A stretch of 64,000 nt of DNA, taken from positions 248,001 through 312,000 of the forward strand of contig NZ_SMZK01000002.1 of assembly GCF_005938085.1 (NCBI RefSeq), in the 5' to 3' direction. Under the pieces are notes generated by a model. The model made no database searches. It was not told the DNA's origin and worked only from the letters and a program-made list of their open reading frames with translations. This stretch comes from Haloterrigena sp. H1. GTDB lineage: Archaea; Halobacteriota; Halobacteria; Halobacteriales; Natrialbaceae. Both the position numbers and the translations under genes were made by a program. Of the stretch, positions 1-9,078 are shown one piece after another. Positions within the stretch are counted from its first letter, which is position 1. Each line of letters begins with the position of its first letter.

Positions 1-616
1 ATAGATAGCCACGGTGGCTGGCACACGGCCAATAAGGTTATTGCAAAACGATTCAAAGTCACAGACGACGGGGGGATTCCGTCGTTGCCAGATGAAACCT
101 GTCCGGCTTCGAGACACACGGACCCTCGTCACACTCCTGGGATCGTTCCACCGTCAATGGCCACATCACCGATCGATCTCAGACCCACCCGATTGACACA
201 CCATCTCTCGGATGGGGGGGGCTCTGACGCTGGCTTCTAGCCGGCGTTTTTCGAAACGTACTTTCGATCAGTAGTGAGGGTAACCTCGCTTTCAACCGTG
301 CCCATCACTGTCACCCCGAACCTGTTTCGACGCTTTCTCGGCGCTGCTTGCGCGTGAGCTCATCGCGATCGAGGACTGACACTGCCTCGAAATTCGAATC
401 GGGCACCCTCCAGCACTTTCCGCGAGAGACGTTCGTACGGTCTGCTGTCACGACGTCCTGGCGCATCCGCAGGCGGGTGCGCGGATGCACCGGCAATGCC
501 TGACGGTAATCCACATCTGTGGCTACGATAGTTGATGCGATTCGGACAGCGAGTCGAAAATACTGGACGAGGTGGAACGCGAGGTGTCGACGGACTAGCC
601 CCGACGTGACACGGGA
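1..616. other. Left edge, no supported gene
   Basis: An open frame runs in from the window edge and stops at 238-240. Its first 30 or so codons (containing DSHGGWHTANK) look protein-like, but it opens with the rare codon ATA and the rest looks non-coding. It may be the tail of a gene lying outside the window or a decayed end. I see no convincing gene from 241 to 616 on either strand. Confidence 0.4.
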
Positions 617-632
617 TTTAGGAAGACCTAAA
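617..632. promoter_or_regulatory. DtxR-type metal operator, orphan copy
   Basis: Perfect palindrome TTTAGG-AAGA-CCTAAA, the same arms and 4-base spacing as the operators at 764, 2856, 4202, 10791 and 10825. Haloarchaeal DtxR-family repressors (Idr/SirR type) are known to bind boxes of this form. No clear gene starts next to it. A 30-codon frame begins at ATG 649, but its coding status is doubtful. Confidence 0.6.
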
Positions 633-763
633 ACACTGCGCGTGTAAAGATGGCACACCGTAGACACACCAGTAGTCCGGGAACCTTCTCCGAAGACAGC
701 ACGTTTCTAGTGACTGACCCTGTCGTCAATGTGGCCACCTAGAACCACAACTACTAAGCGTTT

Positions 764-779
764 TTTAGGCTCACCTAAA
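764..779 (+). promoter_or_regulatory. DtxR-type operator of the permease operon
   Basis: TTTAGG-CTCA-CCTAAA ends five bases before the ATG at 785. Such a short distance implies a leaderless or nearly leaderless transcript, with a metal-bound repressor covering the transcription start. Regulator identity is inferred from box similarity only. Confidence 0.75.
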
Positions 780-784
780 TACAG

Positions 785-1894
785 ATGGCAGAAACACAGT
801 CAGTTAGTGGCCAAACACCTTCCCACCAACGAGCAGGATGGGTTACAGGGACGCTCGTTCTCTTTTGTCTGGCGAGTACGGTTGTCACCGTCATCGCTGG
901 ACTCATCCAGGTGAGCTTCGGGGAGTACTCGATGACGTTCCTCGAGGCCTGGCGGGCAGTGTTCAATCCCGATGTGATCTTCAATGTCAACGCCTGGTCG
1001 GCGTTTCTGTTCGGGACGGAGCTTCCAGAGATGAGTACCGCGAGCATCGTCGTATGGGAACTCCGACTCCCGCGCGTGTTCGTGGGGATCATCACTGGGG
1101 CAGCGCTTGCGGTCTCCGGCGCGATCTTCCAGGCCGTAACGCGCAACGAGCTGGCGAGTCCCTTCGTGTTGGGAGTCAGCTCCGGCGCTGGGTTCGCCGT
1201 CCTGGCGACGCTGATCGTCTTCGGCGGGCTCGCGTCGGTGTTGCCACTCATCGCGACCCTGGGAGGCGCAGTTGCGTTTATACTCGTCTACACGATCGCC
1301 TGGAAGGGCGGTACGAGTCCCGTCCGTCTCGTTCTCGCCGGCGTCATCGTCAACATGGTCTTTCAGTCGCTCCAACAGGGGCTGTTCTTTTTCGCCGACG
1401 ACCTCGGTGTCGTCCAGACGGCAGTCGCTTGGCTTACGGGATCACTGACGGGCACTGGCTGGGACGAAGTCAGAATCGCGATCCTCCCAGCGATCCTCTC
1501 GTGTGCAATCGCGATCGGTGGGGCACGACAGCTGAACGTGTTGCTGCTGGGCGAACGAACCGCCCGATCGCTCGGGATGCGCGTCGAACGGACTCGCTTT
1601 CTCCTCTCGGTCGTCGCAATTCTGGCTGCAAGTGCTGCGATCGCCGTCGCCGGGATCGTCAGCTTCTTCGGGCTCGTCGTCCCGCATATCGTTCGGAATA
1701 CCGTCGGCGGTGACTACCGACGGCTGATACTCGGCTGTCTCTTCGCTGGCCCTGCACTGATGGTCGTCGCCGACGTCGGCGCACGTCTCGCGCTGTCTGG
1801 CACCCAGCTGCCGGTCGGCGTCGTCACCGGACTGGTCGGCGGTCCGTACTTCCTCTATCTGATGCGCAAGCAACAATCGATGGGTGAGTTATAA
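785..1894 (+). CDS. FecCD/BtuC-family iron (siderophore or cobalamin-type) ABC permease
   Basis: A 369-residue integral membrane protein with about nine to ten hydrophobic segments. It carries the family signature near residues 105-140 (ALAVSGAIFQAVTRNELASP then VLGVSSGAGF), so it belongs to the BtuC/FecCD/FhuB permease family that moves Fe(III)-chelates, haem or B12 into the cytoplasm as a dimer. Its stop overlaps the start of the ATPase gene at 1894 (TAATG), so the two are co-translated. The DtxR-type box immediately upstream argues for iron rather than cobalamin as the cargo. Length is normal for the family. The exact substrate cannot be read from sequence. Confidence 0.93.
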   Translation: MAETQSVSGQTPSHQRAGWVTGTLVLFCLASTVVTVIAGLIQVSFGEYSMTFLEAWRAVFNPDVIFNVNAWSAFLFGTELPEMSTASIVVWELRLPRVFVGIITGAALAVSGAIFQAVTRNELASPFVLGVSSGAGFAVLATLIVFGGLASVLPLIATLGGAVAFILVYTIAWKGGTSPVRLVLAGVIVNMVFQSLQQGLFFFADDLGVVQTAVAWLTGSLTGTGWDEVRIAILPAILSCAIAIGGARQLNVLLLGERTARSLGMRVERTRFLLSVVAILAASAAIAVAGIVSFFGLVVPHIVRNTVGGDYRRLILGCLFAGPALMVVADVGARLALSGTQLPVGVVTGLVGGPYFLYLMRKQQSMGEL

Positions 1895-2748
1895 TGGCAC
1901 GCACACAGGACCACGAACGCGAACAGGGCCGGATCACTGACGATGACGGCGTCGCTATCGACAGCGCACTCGTCGGTGAGGACCTCGAACTGAGCTATCC
2001 GACGAGTGAGGAACCGATCGTCGACTGTGCACGCCTCGATATCCCCGAGGAGGCGGTGACCGCACTCGTCGGCCCGAACGGTAGCGGGAAGAGTACACTG
2101 TTGAAGGCGCTCTCGAACCACCTCGAGCCGGAGACGGGAACGGTTCGAATCCACGGCGAGGACCTCGACTCGTTCAGTCAGAAAGCACTGGCGCGCGAAC
2201 TCGGTGTTCTCTCCCAGGAGAACGATTCGCTGGGCTCGATTTCCGTCGAGGATCTCGTCTATCACGGCCGGTACCCCTACCGTGGATTTTTCGACAGCGT
2301 CAGTGAGACGGATCGGGAGGCAGTCGAGCGCGCGCTCGAGTTGGCGGGAATCGAACACCTCCGAAACGCCGAACTCGGGCAACTGAGCGGTGGTCAAAAG
2401 CAACTGGCCTGGATCGCGATGGTGTTGGCACAGGACACGGATGTCCTGTTGCTCGACGAACCAACGACGTTTCTGGACGTCCACCACCAGTTTCGCGTCC
2501 TCGAGACGATCCGTCAGCTAAACGAGCAGAAGGGGGTCACCGTGGCAGTCGTCCTCCACGATATCTCGCAGGCGGCCCGCTTTGCGGATTACGTGGTCGC
2601 GGTGTGCGACGGCGAACTCTACGACTGGGGGCCACCCACAGAAGTCGTGACCGAACAGTTGCTTGCCGATGTCTTCGGCGTCGAGGCGACCGTTAGGTAC
2701 GAACCCGAGCTACAGGTGCTCCCCAAACGAGCATTACCGAACCGATAA
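1894..2748 (+). CDS. ABC transporter ATP-binding protein, FepC/FhuC/BtuD type
   Basis: A 284-residue ATPase partner of the preceding permease. Walker A GPNGSGKST lies near residue 60, the signature LSGGQ near 163, Walker B VLLLDEP near 184, and the switch histidine follows in VVLHD. Acidic residues extend the N-terminus before the nucleotide-binding domain, as in many haloarchaeal homologues. The start codon overlaps the upstream stop by one base. With the 785 permease and the 2874 binding protein it forms a complete importer of the metal-chelate class, although the binding protein has its own operator. Confidence 0.94.
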   Translation: MARTQDHEREQGRITDDDGVAIDSALVGEDLELSYPTSEEPIVDCARLDIPEEAVTALVGPNGSGKSTLLKALSNHLEPETGTVRIHGEDLDSFSQKALARELGVLSQENDSLGSISVEDLVYHGRYPYRGFFDSVSETDREAVERALELAGIEHLRNAELGQLSGGQKQLAWIAMVLAQDTDVLLLDEPTTFLDVHHQFRVLETIRQLNEQKGVTVAVVLHDISQAARFADYVVAVCDGELYDWGPPTEVVTEQLLADVFGVEATVRYEPELQVLPKRALPNR

Positions 2749-2855
2749 CTGGACACCGAAAGTGGTCAACGATGGACACGTCACGACTCTAAGAGGAACC
2801 GGAGAGACTGCGAGCCCCATGGATAGATCAGCCGACTTCGTAACGCTTTTAAATT

Positions 2856-2871
2856 TTTAGGCTGGCCTAAA
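2856..2871 (+). promoter_or_regulatory. DtxR-type operator of the binding-protein gene
   Basis: TTTAGG-CTGG-CCTAAA ends two bases before the ATG at 2874. A TATA-like TTTTAAATTT lies at about 2847-2856, at the distance expected for transcription starting at or next to the start codon. The box therefore lies between the TATA element and the start of a leaderless mRNA. Confidence 0.78.
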
Positions 2872-2873
2872 CT

Positions 2874-4001
2874 ATGATGAGTGGTCAACGAACGTGGACG
2901 AGACGAAACGTACTTGCAATTGGAGGCGCGGTCGCCGGTGTCAGTTCGCTTGCTGGCTGTATTGGCGCCGGAAACAGCGGAAGTGGCCGCGGTGCATCGG
3001 ATGGTGAACCATACACGGTATCGATGCCACCGGTCGGTGAGGTCGAATTCGATAGCGTCCCGAAGACGTGGGCAGCTAACAATGGGAGCTGGGCCGACAT
3101 GGGGATCGCACTGGGCCAGAAACCGCCCGAAGCCGTCTACCTCGCCAGTCGCTATCACACGCAGTACTACGACGACATTCCGGGCGTGAGCGTCGACAAA
3201 AGCGGTATGACATCGCTCTGGGAAGGTGAACTGAACCCGGAGGAGTTCCTCGAGTTGAGCGAGAGCGTCGACCTCTTCGTCAATGATCCGAACTTCATCC
3301 TCGGTCGAACCGACAGCTGGACCCAGGAGGATATCGACCGAATCGGGGCGACCGGGACGCCGTTCTTCGGTAACAGCATCTTTTCGACCGGTTACGGGTG
3401 GCACGACTACGAGTATCTCACGCTGTACGAGGCCTTCGAGAAGTTGGCGCAGGTCTTTCAGGAGACGGACCGATACGAGGCGTTCGAGCGTCTCCACGCG
3501 GACTTCCAGTCGAACGTCGCCGATATCGTCCCACCGGAGGGCCAGCGGCCGAGCGTCGCCATCATGTGGGCGACCGAAGACAGTATGGGATCGTTCTCAC
3601 CGTATCTGATCGGCGAGGGAACGAGTTTCAAGCAGTGGCGCGAGCTCGAGGTCAGGGACGCGTTCGCCAACACGGACGTACGGGACTTCCACAACTCGCG
3701 TGGAGCGGTCGACTACGAGACACTCCTCGAGATCGACCCCGATGTTATCTTGTTCCGCGGGCAGGAAGCGAAGACTGCCGAGGAGTTCCGGAGTACGATC
3801 GTTTCCCAACTGAAAACCGACAACGTCGCCAGCGAGCTAACGGCCGTCCAGAACGGCGATGTCTTCCGTGGTGGGCCACTCTACCAAGGGCCGATTACGA
3901 ACCTCGTTGTGACCGAGCGAGCGGCCAGACAGATCTACGACGTTGAAGTGCCCCTCTACGACCGGAAGGCAGTCAGTGACATCGTCAACGGCAACTATTA
4001 G
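2874..4001 (+). CDS. Iron-chelate ABC transporter substrate-binding lipoprotein
   Basis: A 375-residue exported protein. The N-terminus has a Tat motif (TRRNVLA, Arg10-Arg11), a hydrophobic stretch and a lipobox LAGC with Cys29 as the lipidation site. The rest matches the periplasmic-binding-protein type II fold used for Fe(III)-chelates and haem. It has two lobes joined by a long helix, and a late segment (YETLLEIDPDVILFRG) typical of the family. It would capture ligand outside the membrane and deliver it to the 785/1894 importer. A second ATG at 2877 is possible, but the operator geometry favours 2874. An iron-chelate substrate is inferred from neighbours and regulation. Confidence 0.9.
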   Translation: MMSGQRTWTRRNVLAIGGAVAGVSSLAGCIGAGNSGSGRGASDGEPYTVSMPPVGEVEFDSVPKTWAANNGSWADMGIALGQKPPEAVYLASRYHTQYYDDIPGVSVDKSGMTSLWEGELNPEEFLELSESVDLFVNDPNFILGRTDSWTQEDIDRIGATGTPFFGNSIFSTGYGWHDYEYLTLYEAFEKLAQVFQETDRYEAFERLHADFQSNVADIVPPEGQRPSVAIMWATEDSMGSFSPYLIGEGTSFKQWRELEVRDAFANTDVRDFHNSRGAVDYETLLEIDPDVILFRGQEAKTAEEFRSTIVSQLKTDNVASELTAVQNGDVFRGGPLYQGPITNLVVTERAARQIYDVEVPLYDRKAVSDIVNGNY

Positions 4002-4167
4002 CATCGTCGAGTGTAGGGCCTCGCGCCGTCCCGGCGGAACTACCTCCAACGACGTAGAGCCGGTCGAGAACGGAATTGACGCATCGGCGGCCAGTGACGA
4101 CCGACAACGGCAGCCACTGTTCGATTGTTTTATAACTCCCTCGTCGGAATCAGTATCCACGCCGCTG

Positions 4168-4183
4168 TTTTGGTCAGCCTAAA
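4168..4183 (+). promoter_or_regulatory. Secondary DtxR-type operator with one mismatch
   Basis: TTTTGG-TCAG-CCTAAA differs at one position from the TTTAGG-N4-CCTAAA consensus and lies 18 bases before the perfect box at 4202. A pair of boxes in front of one gene suggests tight or cooperative repression, as seen again at 10791/10825. Confidence 0.6.
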
Positions 4184-4201
4184 TCGAAGCGGTTATGAAC
4201 T

Positions 4202-4217
4202 TTTAGGCGAGCCTAAA
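4202..4217 (+). promoter_or_regulatory. Primary DtxR-type operator of the repeat/halocyanin gene
   Basis: TTTAGG-CGAG-CCTAAA ends four bases before the ATG at 4222, the same geometry as the other members of the block. Confidence 0.78.
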
Positions 4218-4221
4218 AAAT

Positions 4222-6693
4222 ATGCGACCAAGCAGACGCGATCTATTGGCAGCGAGTACAGCCGCAATCGCAGCCGGCCTCGCCGGCTGCAGCGCTTCGG
4301 GGGAGGGTGACGACGACACCGCGACCCAAGCAGCCTCACAGGGAACCGACGAGGCAGAGACGACCGCGTCAGTCAATGCGGCCGTCAGCGCGGAGTGGAA
4401 CGCGATGCGTGCCCGTCTCTGGGATGCCCTCTCGCTGGGCGTCGCCGATGAACCGGCCGCTGGCGCATCGGTCGCTCAGCAGACGTTCGCCCGGTTCGAG
4501 CACGCCTCTGGGGAATACGGTGCTCACGAGATGCTCGAGGCGACGAGCGAATCGAACTACGAGGAGTTCGAGGAAGCGCTGGCCGAACTCCGAACGGCCG
4601 GACTCCAGGCCGAAAACATCGGCCGTGCTCGCGAGGAGACATCGATCGCGAGCACGCAACTCGCCGAGAGCCAGCAGGCACTCGCTGGCGAGACGACCGC
4701 GCAGCTACTCGATCTTCAGTTGTTCGGGGTTACCGTTCAGAACGCCGCATTCCTCGCGGCCGCGGGGAACTTCGAGGCGGCACGAACCACCGCAGCAGAC
4801 GTCCTGAGTCGCTTCGAAGAGGCGGCGGTCCACGACACGCTCGCAGCGGCCGACAGCGAGGCCTACGCCGCGTTCGAGAGCGCGGTCGCGGCGGTCGAAT
4901 CGGCTGCTGGGAACGAGAATAGCGAGCGCGTCCAGAACAGCGCCACCGAAGCGTTCGAAGCGGCTATCGACGGCAGTTATGCGCTTGCTGACGTCGAGTC
5001 CGCCGCGGGTGCGGGTCACATGGCAGCGCTCCAGGCCCGGGGCTGGGATGCGGCGGCACTCGCATCGATGGGCGGCCCATCCTCGTCGTTCGCACACGCT
5101 GCCGCGTTGACCATCTACCGTGCCCGCGCGTACGACTGCCAGTGGCTCGCCGCTCGTGGCGAGACCGACCGGGCTGCGACGATGGCGAGCGACGTTTTCG
5201 CGCACTTCGAAGGCGCACGAGCACACGAAGCGCTCGAGGAGGCCGACGGCGACGCCTACGAGGGCTTCGAAGCCGGACTCTCGGATCTCCAGTCCGCGAT
5301 CAAGAACGGAAACGCGTCCGGTATCGACGATGCTGTTGCGACAGTTGATTCGAACCTCGTGGCCGGGATCGAGGCACTCGCCGGCGCGAACGCACCGCTT
5401 CTCGAGGCGGCGTTCTTCCGAGCGCGGTTCGATGATGCCCGTGAACTGTACCGCTTGGGCCAGAACACTGTCGCTGCCTCGATCGCAGAGGACCTCTTCG
5501 AGCGGTTCGAACAGAACGAACTCGAGGTCCACGAGACGGTCGAGTCGACCAGCGAGAATCTCTACACCCAGTTCGAAGAAGAGCATCTCAGCGGCCTGAT
5601 CGACGCGTTCAAGAACGCGAACGACTCCGGTGTCGAAACCCATTACGAGGGAGTCCAGTCGACGCTACTGGAGTTCGAAACGATGGCCGGCACCACTGCG
5701 ACGGTGAGCGGTGCCGAGGGTGGCTACATGGCCGCTCGCGGCTTCGACGCAGCCGTCCTCGATACGCTCGGAAACGATAGTCGGGCACAGGCGATCGCTC
5801 AGGACGCGTTCGAACACTTCGAGTCCGGTGCGGGCGGCTACCACGAGGCGCTCGAAGAGGCGGACGAATCGACTTACGAGACGTTCGAAGAACGACTCGG
5901 CGGCATCTCCACGGCTGCCAGCAACGGCGACGACGTGTATCCCGTCGTAAAGCAGTTCAACGCGGAGGCGCTGGCGTCGGTTTACGCCATCGTCAGCAGT
6001 AGTGGTGGCTCACACACCGAGGCTGCTGCGGCCGTAATGCAGGACGTATTCGCCCACTTCGAGGAGGCTCGCGTCCACGAACTGATCGAGGAGGCCGATC
6101 ACAACGCCTACGAAACCTTCGAGGCACAACTCGACGCTTACCTCACTGCGCTCCAGGAGGGGGGTGATATCGGTGGGGCGGTCGAGTCGTTCGCGAACGC
6201 CTCTCAGTACGCACAATTCGCACTTGTCGACAGCGTCGAAAAACTCCCGCTCGATCTCGACCTGGCCGGAGCATCGGGTGGCACGCACTCCAACTCGGGC
6301 GACGGCAGTGGCAGTGACGCTGACCTCCACGGCGGTCCGAACGTCGTCGACGGAGTCCCCGAGGACGCTGATCACGTCATCGACATGGCTGCCGTCGCAT
6401 ACGAGCCGGCAGAGATCACGGTCTCGAAAGGTGACAAGGTGGCCTGGACCTACGCGAGTGGCGAAGCACACTCCGTGACCGCGTATGAGGACAAAATTCC
6501 CGACAGTGCCGGATACTGGGCGTCGGGTGGCTTCGACTCGCAGTCCGCAGCAGAGACCGGCTGGGAGAACGGGAACGGTGCCGTCCAACCCGGTCAGTCG
6601 TACGTTCACACCTTCGCGGCGACTGGGACACACGAATATTATTGTATCCCCCACGAAGCCGCTGGGATGGTTGGGAAAGTGATCGTCGAATAA
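4222..6693 (+). CDS. Tat lipoprotein with six His/Glu repeats and a C-terminal halocyanin domain
   Basis: An 823-residue protein, probably of the haloarchaeal DUF5059 type (from memory). A Tat motif SRRDLL precedes lipobox LAGC with Cys23. Residues 50-690 contain six helical repeats with a conserved core that begins near residues 88, 194, 325, 424, 529 and 609. The core runs F-x-x-(H/R)FE, then H(E/D), an acidic run, and Y-x-x-FE; VFAHFE and HEALEEAD are typical. A Gly/Ser/Asp linker leads to a blue-copper domain (about 705-823) with ligands in AHSVTAY and in YCIPHEAAGM (Cys808, His811, Met816). It is anchored outside the cell and sits behind two metal-responsive operators. Copper electron transfer by the last domain is well supported. 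Metal capture by the His/Glu repeats is inference, by analogy with cupredoxin-linked iron-uptake proteins such as EfeO. Confidence 0.85.
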   Translation: MRPSRRDLLAASTAAIAAGLAGCSASGEGDDDTATQAASQGTDEAETTASVNAAVSAEWNAMRARLWDALSLGVADEPAAGASVAQQTFARFEHASGEYGAHEMLEATSESNYEEFEEALAELRTAGLQAENIGRAREETSIASTQLAESQQALAGETTAQLLDLQLFGVTVQNAAFLAAAGNFEAARTTAADVLSRFEEAAVHDTLAAADSEAYAAFESAVAAVESAAGNENSERVQNSATEAFEAAIDGSYALADVESAAGAGHMAALQARGWDAAALASMGGPSSSFAHAAALTIYRARAYDCQWLAARGETDRAATMASDVFAHFEGARAHEALEEADGDAYEGFEAGLSDLQSAIKNGNASGIDDAVATVDSNLVAGIEALAGANAPLLEAAFFRARFDDARELYRLGQNTVAASIAEDLFERFEQNELEVHETVESTSENLYTQFEEEHLSGLIDAFKNANDSGVETHYEGVQSTLLEFETMAGTTATVSGAEGGYMAARGFDAAVLDTLGNDSRAQAIAQDAFEHFESGAGGYHEALEEADESTYETFEERLGGISTAASNGDDVYPVVKQFNAEALASVYAIVSSSGGSHTEAAAAVMQDVFAHFEEARVHELIEEADHNAYETFEAQLDAYLTALQEGGDIGGAVESFANASQYAQFALVDSVEKLPLDLDLAGASGGTHSNSGDGSGSDADLHGGPNVVDGVPEDADHVIDMAAVAYEPAEITVSKGDKVAWTYASGEAHSVTAYEDKIPDSAGYWASGGFDSQSAAETGWENGNGAVQPGQSYVHTFAATGTHEYYCIPHEAAGMVGKVIVE

Positions 6694-6958
6694 GACTATG
6701 ACGCAGTCTACGGCCCGCTGTCGCAGCCTACTGTGTGTCTCCGCACCCAGTGGAGCCCATGCGTCTAACAGCCGGTCTCGTTCGATCGGAAATCGAATTC
6801 GATCGACTCGACAGCGACGCATTCTGTGGACTGTTGCGAGCCATGATGGTATCGCTACTGAAAATCTGCATTTGTCGATCCATGTTTAGTGGCGTCGAAG
6901 AGACGGCGTCTGAGGCATTTCCTGCCTCAAATGGCACGGTTCTGGTGTGTGCGCATTC

Positions 6959-7741
6959 ATGACACAGCACATAGAATTAGCGCGAACGCGAATACAGGTA
7001 GAACAGGAGGCAGTCGACGCGAAACTCGAGGCGTTCGAAACGTTCGTCGACCGGGTCGCAGACGTCCCGACTGAGCCGACACCATCGTTGTCGCCCGGGA
7101 TCACAGCAACCGCGGGAGCCCAGTTCCAGACGAACGCATCCACCGACGATCAGTGTCACACAGTACGGACTGCGTTCAACGAGACGATCCGTCCTCACAG
7201 TGTTGCCGACATGGACAGCTCCGAGTCCCTGCTGGCGACCATTCAGAGCGAATTCACGGATTCGATCGCGGTCGCACTCGCGCCGACAACGGAGACGCCG
7301 TTCTCAGCGGACCTCAAACGGATGGTCATCACGGAGGCAAACGCCCGGCAGACGGAAATAGCGGTCTTTCGCCGGGCACTCGCTCGAGAGGAAACGCATC
7401 TCGAAGCGGCCGCTGAGAGTATCGATGACATCGTGAGGTGGATCACTGACGCAGACGAAACCCCGCTGACAGATCTCGGTTTCGACCCCCTCAAGCAGCG
7501 TCACGAGACACTCACCGACCACCGCGACCGGTGTGAAACGCTCGCCCAGCAGCGACAGGCGTTCCTGCAGAAGACGACGAACAAGAACGTCGAGGCCGGG
7601 ATCCAACATCGGGATCTCGTTCAGTACCTCTATGAGGACATTCCGGTTGAGTATCCGCTCTTGACGACGGTCGTCCGTCTCGACGCTGTGTGTGAAACGT
7701 GCCAACGAGCGATTCGGCAGCATCTGGTTCGACGGGCGTGA
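6959..7741 (+). CDS. Haloarchaeal helical protein, probably DUF7260
   Basis: About 260 residues, mostly charged alpha-helix, opening MTQHIELARTRIQVEQEAVD. It has long helices rich in Glu, Arg and Ala and no membrane segment or signal peptide. The layout (opening coiled region, variable middle, conserved helical tail ending near LVRRA) fits the haloarchaeal DUF7260 family as I remember it, whose function is unknown. I chose ATG 6959; an in-frame GTG at 6947 is an alternative. It stands alone 265 bases after the halocyanin lipoprotein with no metal operator in front, so membership in that regulon is not supported. Confidence 0.72.
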   Translation: MTQHIELARTRIQVEQEAVDAKLEAFETFVDRVADVPTEPTPSLSPGITATAGAQFQTNASTDDQCHTVRTAFNETIRPHSVADMDSSESLLATIQSEFTDSIAVALAPTTETPFSADLKRMVITEANARQTEIAVFRRALAREETHLEAAAESIDDIVRWITDADETPLTDLGFDPLKQRHETLTDHRDRCETLAQQRQAFLQKTTNKNVEAGIQHRDLVQYLYEDIPVEYPLLTTVVRLDAVCETCQRAIRQHLVRRA

Positions 7742-8021
7742 AGGCTGTCACTGCACGTTCGTTCCCGCGGGTTGGATCACGCCGTCGGCTGGTCGGATTG
7801 GCTCCCGCATAAGCGGCGACGATATCTTCCTGAACAGTACGCGGCATCGAGGAAGCCCAGTGATCGGACGATGAGGAATAACGCTCGATCGATAGACAGT
7901 TGATATCTAATGGAAACACCCCTGGATGGCGTCCAGAACCACCGCGAAAAACGCGGTTGCCGGGTCGATCGGCCCGGTGGCTGATGTCACTGCCCGCGAT
8001 CGTTCCGAGTCACAGATTCAC

Positions 8022-8456
8022 TCACGTATGTTCGTATGGTGGGATTTCAGCTTCGACGAGCTCGCCAAGCAATTTGAATTCTCGGCCGAGAAGCACGACG
8101 AAGTCGTCGAACGTGACGATTCCGGCGAGCTGTCCATCTTCGTCGGTGGCTGGGATCCGGCGGACGTTCGAGTCCGTCATCACACGGATCACGTCAAAGA
8201 TACCACTGTCCATCTCCACTGTGACGGGGTCGTCGCTCATCACATCGGCAGCGGTCGCTGTCGTGGGATCTGCCCCGCGGGCGACTGCTTGGACCGTGAT
8301 ATCACGGTCCGTCACGATCCCGCGTGGTTGGCCGTCTTCAACGATTACGATACTACCGACGTTCTCGTCGTCCATCAACTCTGCCAGTTCGGTGAGGGTG
8401 GTCGTTGGTGACGCGCTCACGACTGCTTCGCGGACGATTGTCTTGACTTCTGGCAC
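8022..8456 (-). CDS. CBS-domain pair protein
   Basis: A 144-residue stand-alone protein made of two CBS motifs (about residues 1-65 and 70-135). They are recognisable by VGSIVIVEDGQPRGIVTDRD and by RRIPATDEDGQLAGIVTFDD. CBS pairs bind adenine nucleotides or SAM and act as energy or ligand sensors. Many single-gene haloarchaeal copies exist without an assigned partner. The segment at 8457-8530 upstream would hold its promoter. Nothing nearby indicates the regulated partner. Confidence 0.9.
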   Translation of the reverse strand: MPEVKTIVREAVVSASPTTTLTELAELMDDENVGSIVIVEDGQPRGIVTDRDITVQAVARGADPTTATAADVMSDDPVTVEMDSGIFDVIRVMTDSNVRRIPATDEDGQLAGIVTFDDFVVLLGREFKLLGELVEAEIPPYEHT

Positions 8457-8937
8457 AGGGGATCACCTCTCCACGATGACGGTGAGCGTACACCGGCACC
8501 ACACAGAGCTTCGCTGCCCAGAGAAATAAACGTGGTATCGACTGAGTGTGCACCGATCGGAACCGGCCTCGCGATCAGAGCGCTGTCCGTGTTTGCACGT
8601 GTTCATCGAGCAGCCCGTATCCCGTTCGCCGTGGCACCCTTAGCGAACTCAGAGCCACATCTCGGATCGAGAGTACGACCTGAATCTCGAAGCGAATACT
8701 GCTCTTTTGGTACGGATGCCCAACCTCATCGCATCGCAGAAACGACGGACACCGGATAAGACGTCCTCTGGTCACCATCGTTCTATTCCGAGCGCGACAG
8801 TGACGACCGTACGATCTGTGGACCCCTCGAGAACGGGGATGGGATGCTCAAACGCTACCTGGACTCGAGAGAAAAATCGAACTGGTCTGCGGTGGTACTG
8901 GAGTACTGTTAAGACAGATCGTGTCGAACGTGCACAT
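8457..8937. other. Intergenic region, no gene seen
   Basis: About 480 bases between the CBS protein and a 46-residue zinc-motif protein. Open frames here have poor composition and no recognisable motif, and I see no repeats or tRNA-like structure. Confidence 0.5.
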
Positions 8938-9078
8938 ATGACATATACATTGCGGTGTGACAAGTGCGAGATCGATCAGACGTTTACGGAGTGGGCTGAT
9001 GCGAACTGGGCCGCTAGCAACCACGAGGCTGATAACCCGACTCACTGGGTGACCATCCTTGATACCCAGCCAGCCTGA
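8938..9078 (+). CDS. Small haloarchaeal CxxC protein (46 residues)
   Basis: Starts MTYTLRCDKCEIDQTF and ends THWVTILDTQPA. A single CDKC motif lies at residues 7-10, and the His-rich ASNHEADNPTHW segment could complete a metal site. Small proteins with this opening and an HPxHWV-like ending are common in haloarchaea as I recall, with unknown function. The frame stays open upstream to 8707, but the ATG at 8938 is where composition becomes protein-like. There is no operon partner. Confidence 0.6.
   Translation: MTYTLRCDKCEIDQTFTEWADANWAASNHEADNPTHWVTILDTQPA

Noticed and set aside
311..667. Minus-strand frame of 118 codons
   Set aside because: Basic, motif-free composition unlike the acidic proteins around it, and it crosses the operator at 617.
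1442..1876. Minus-strand frame inside the permease
   Set aside because: Shadow of the FecCD coding sequence.
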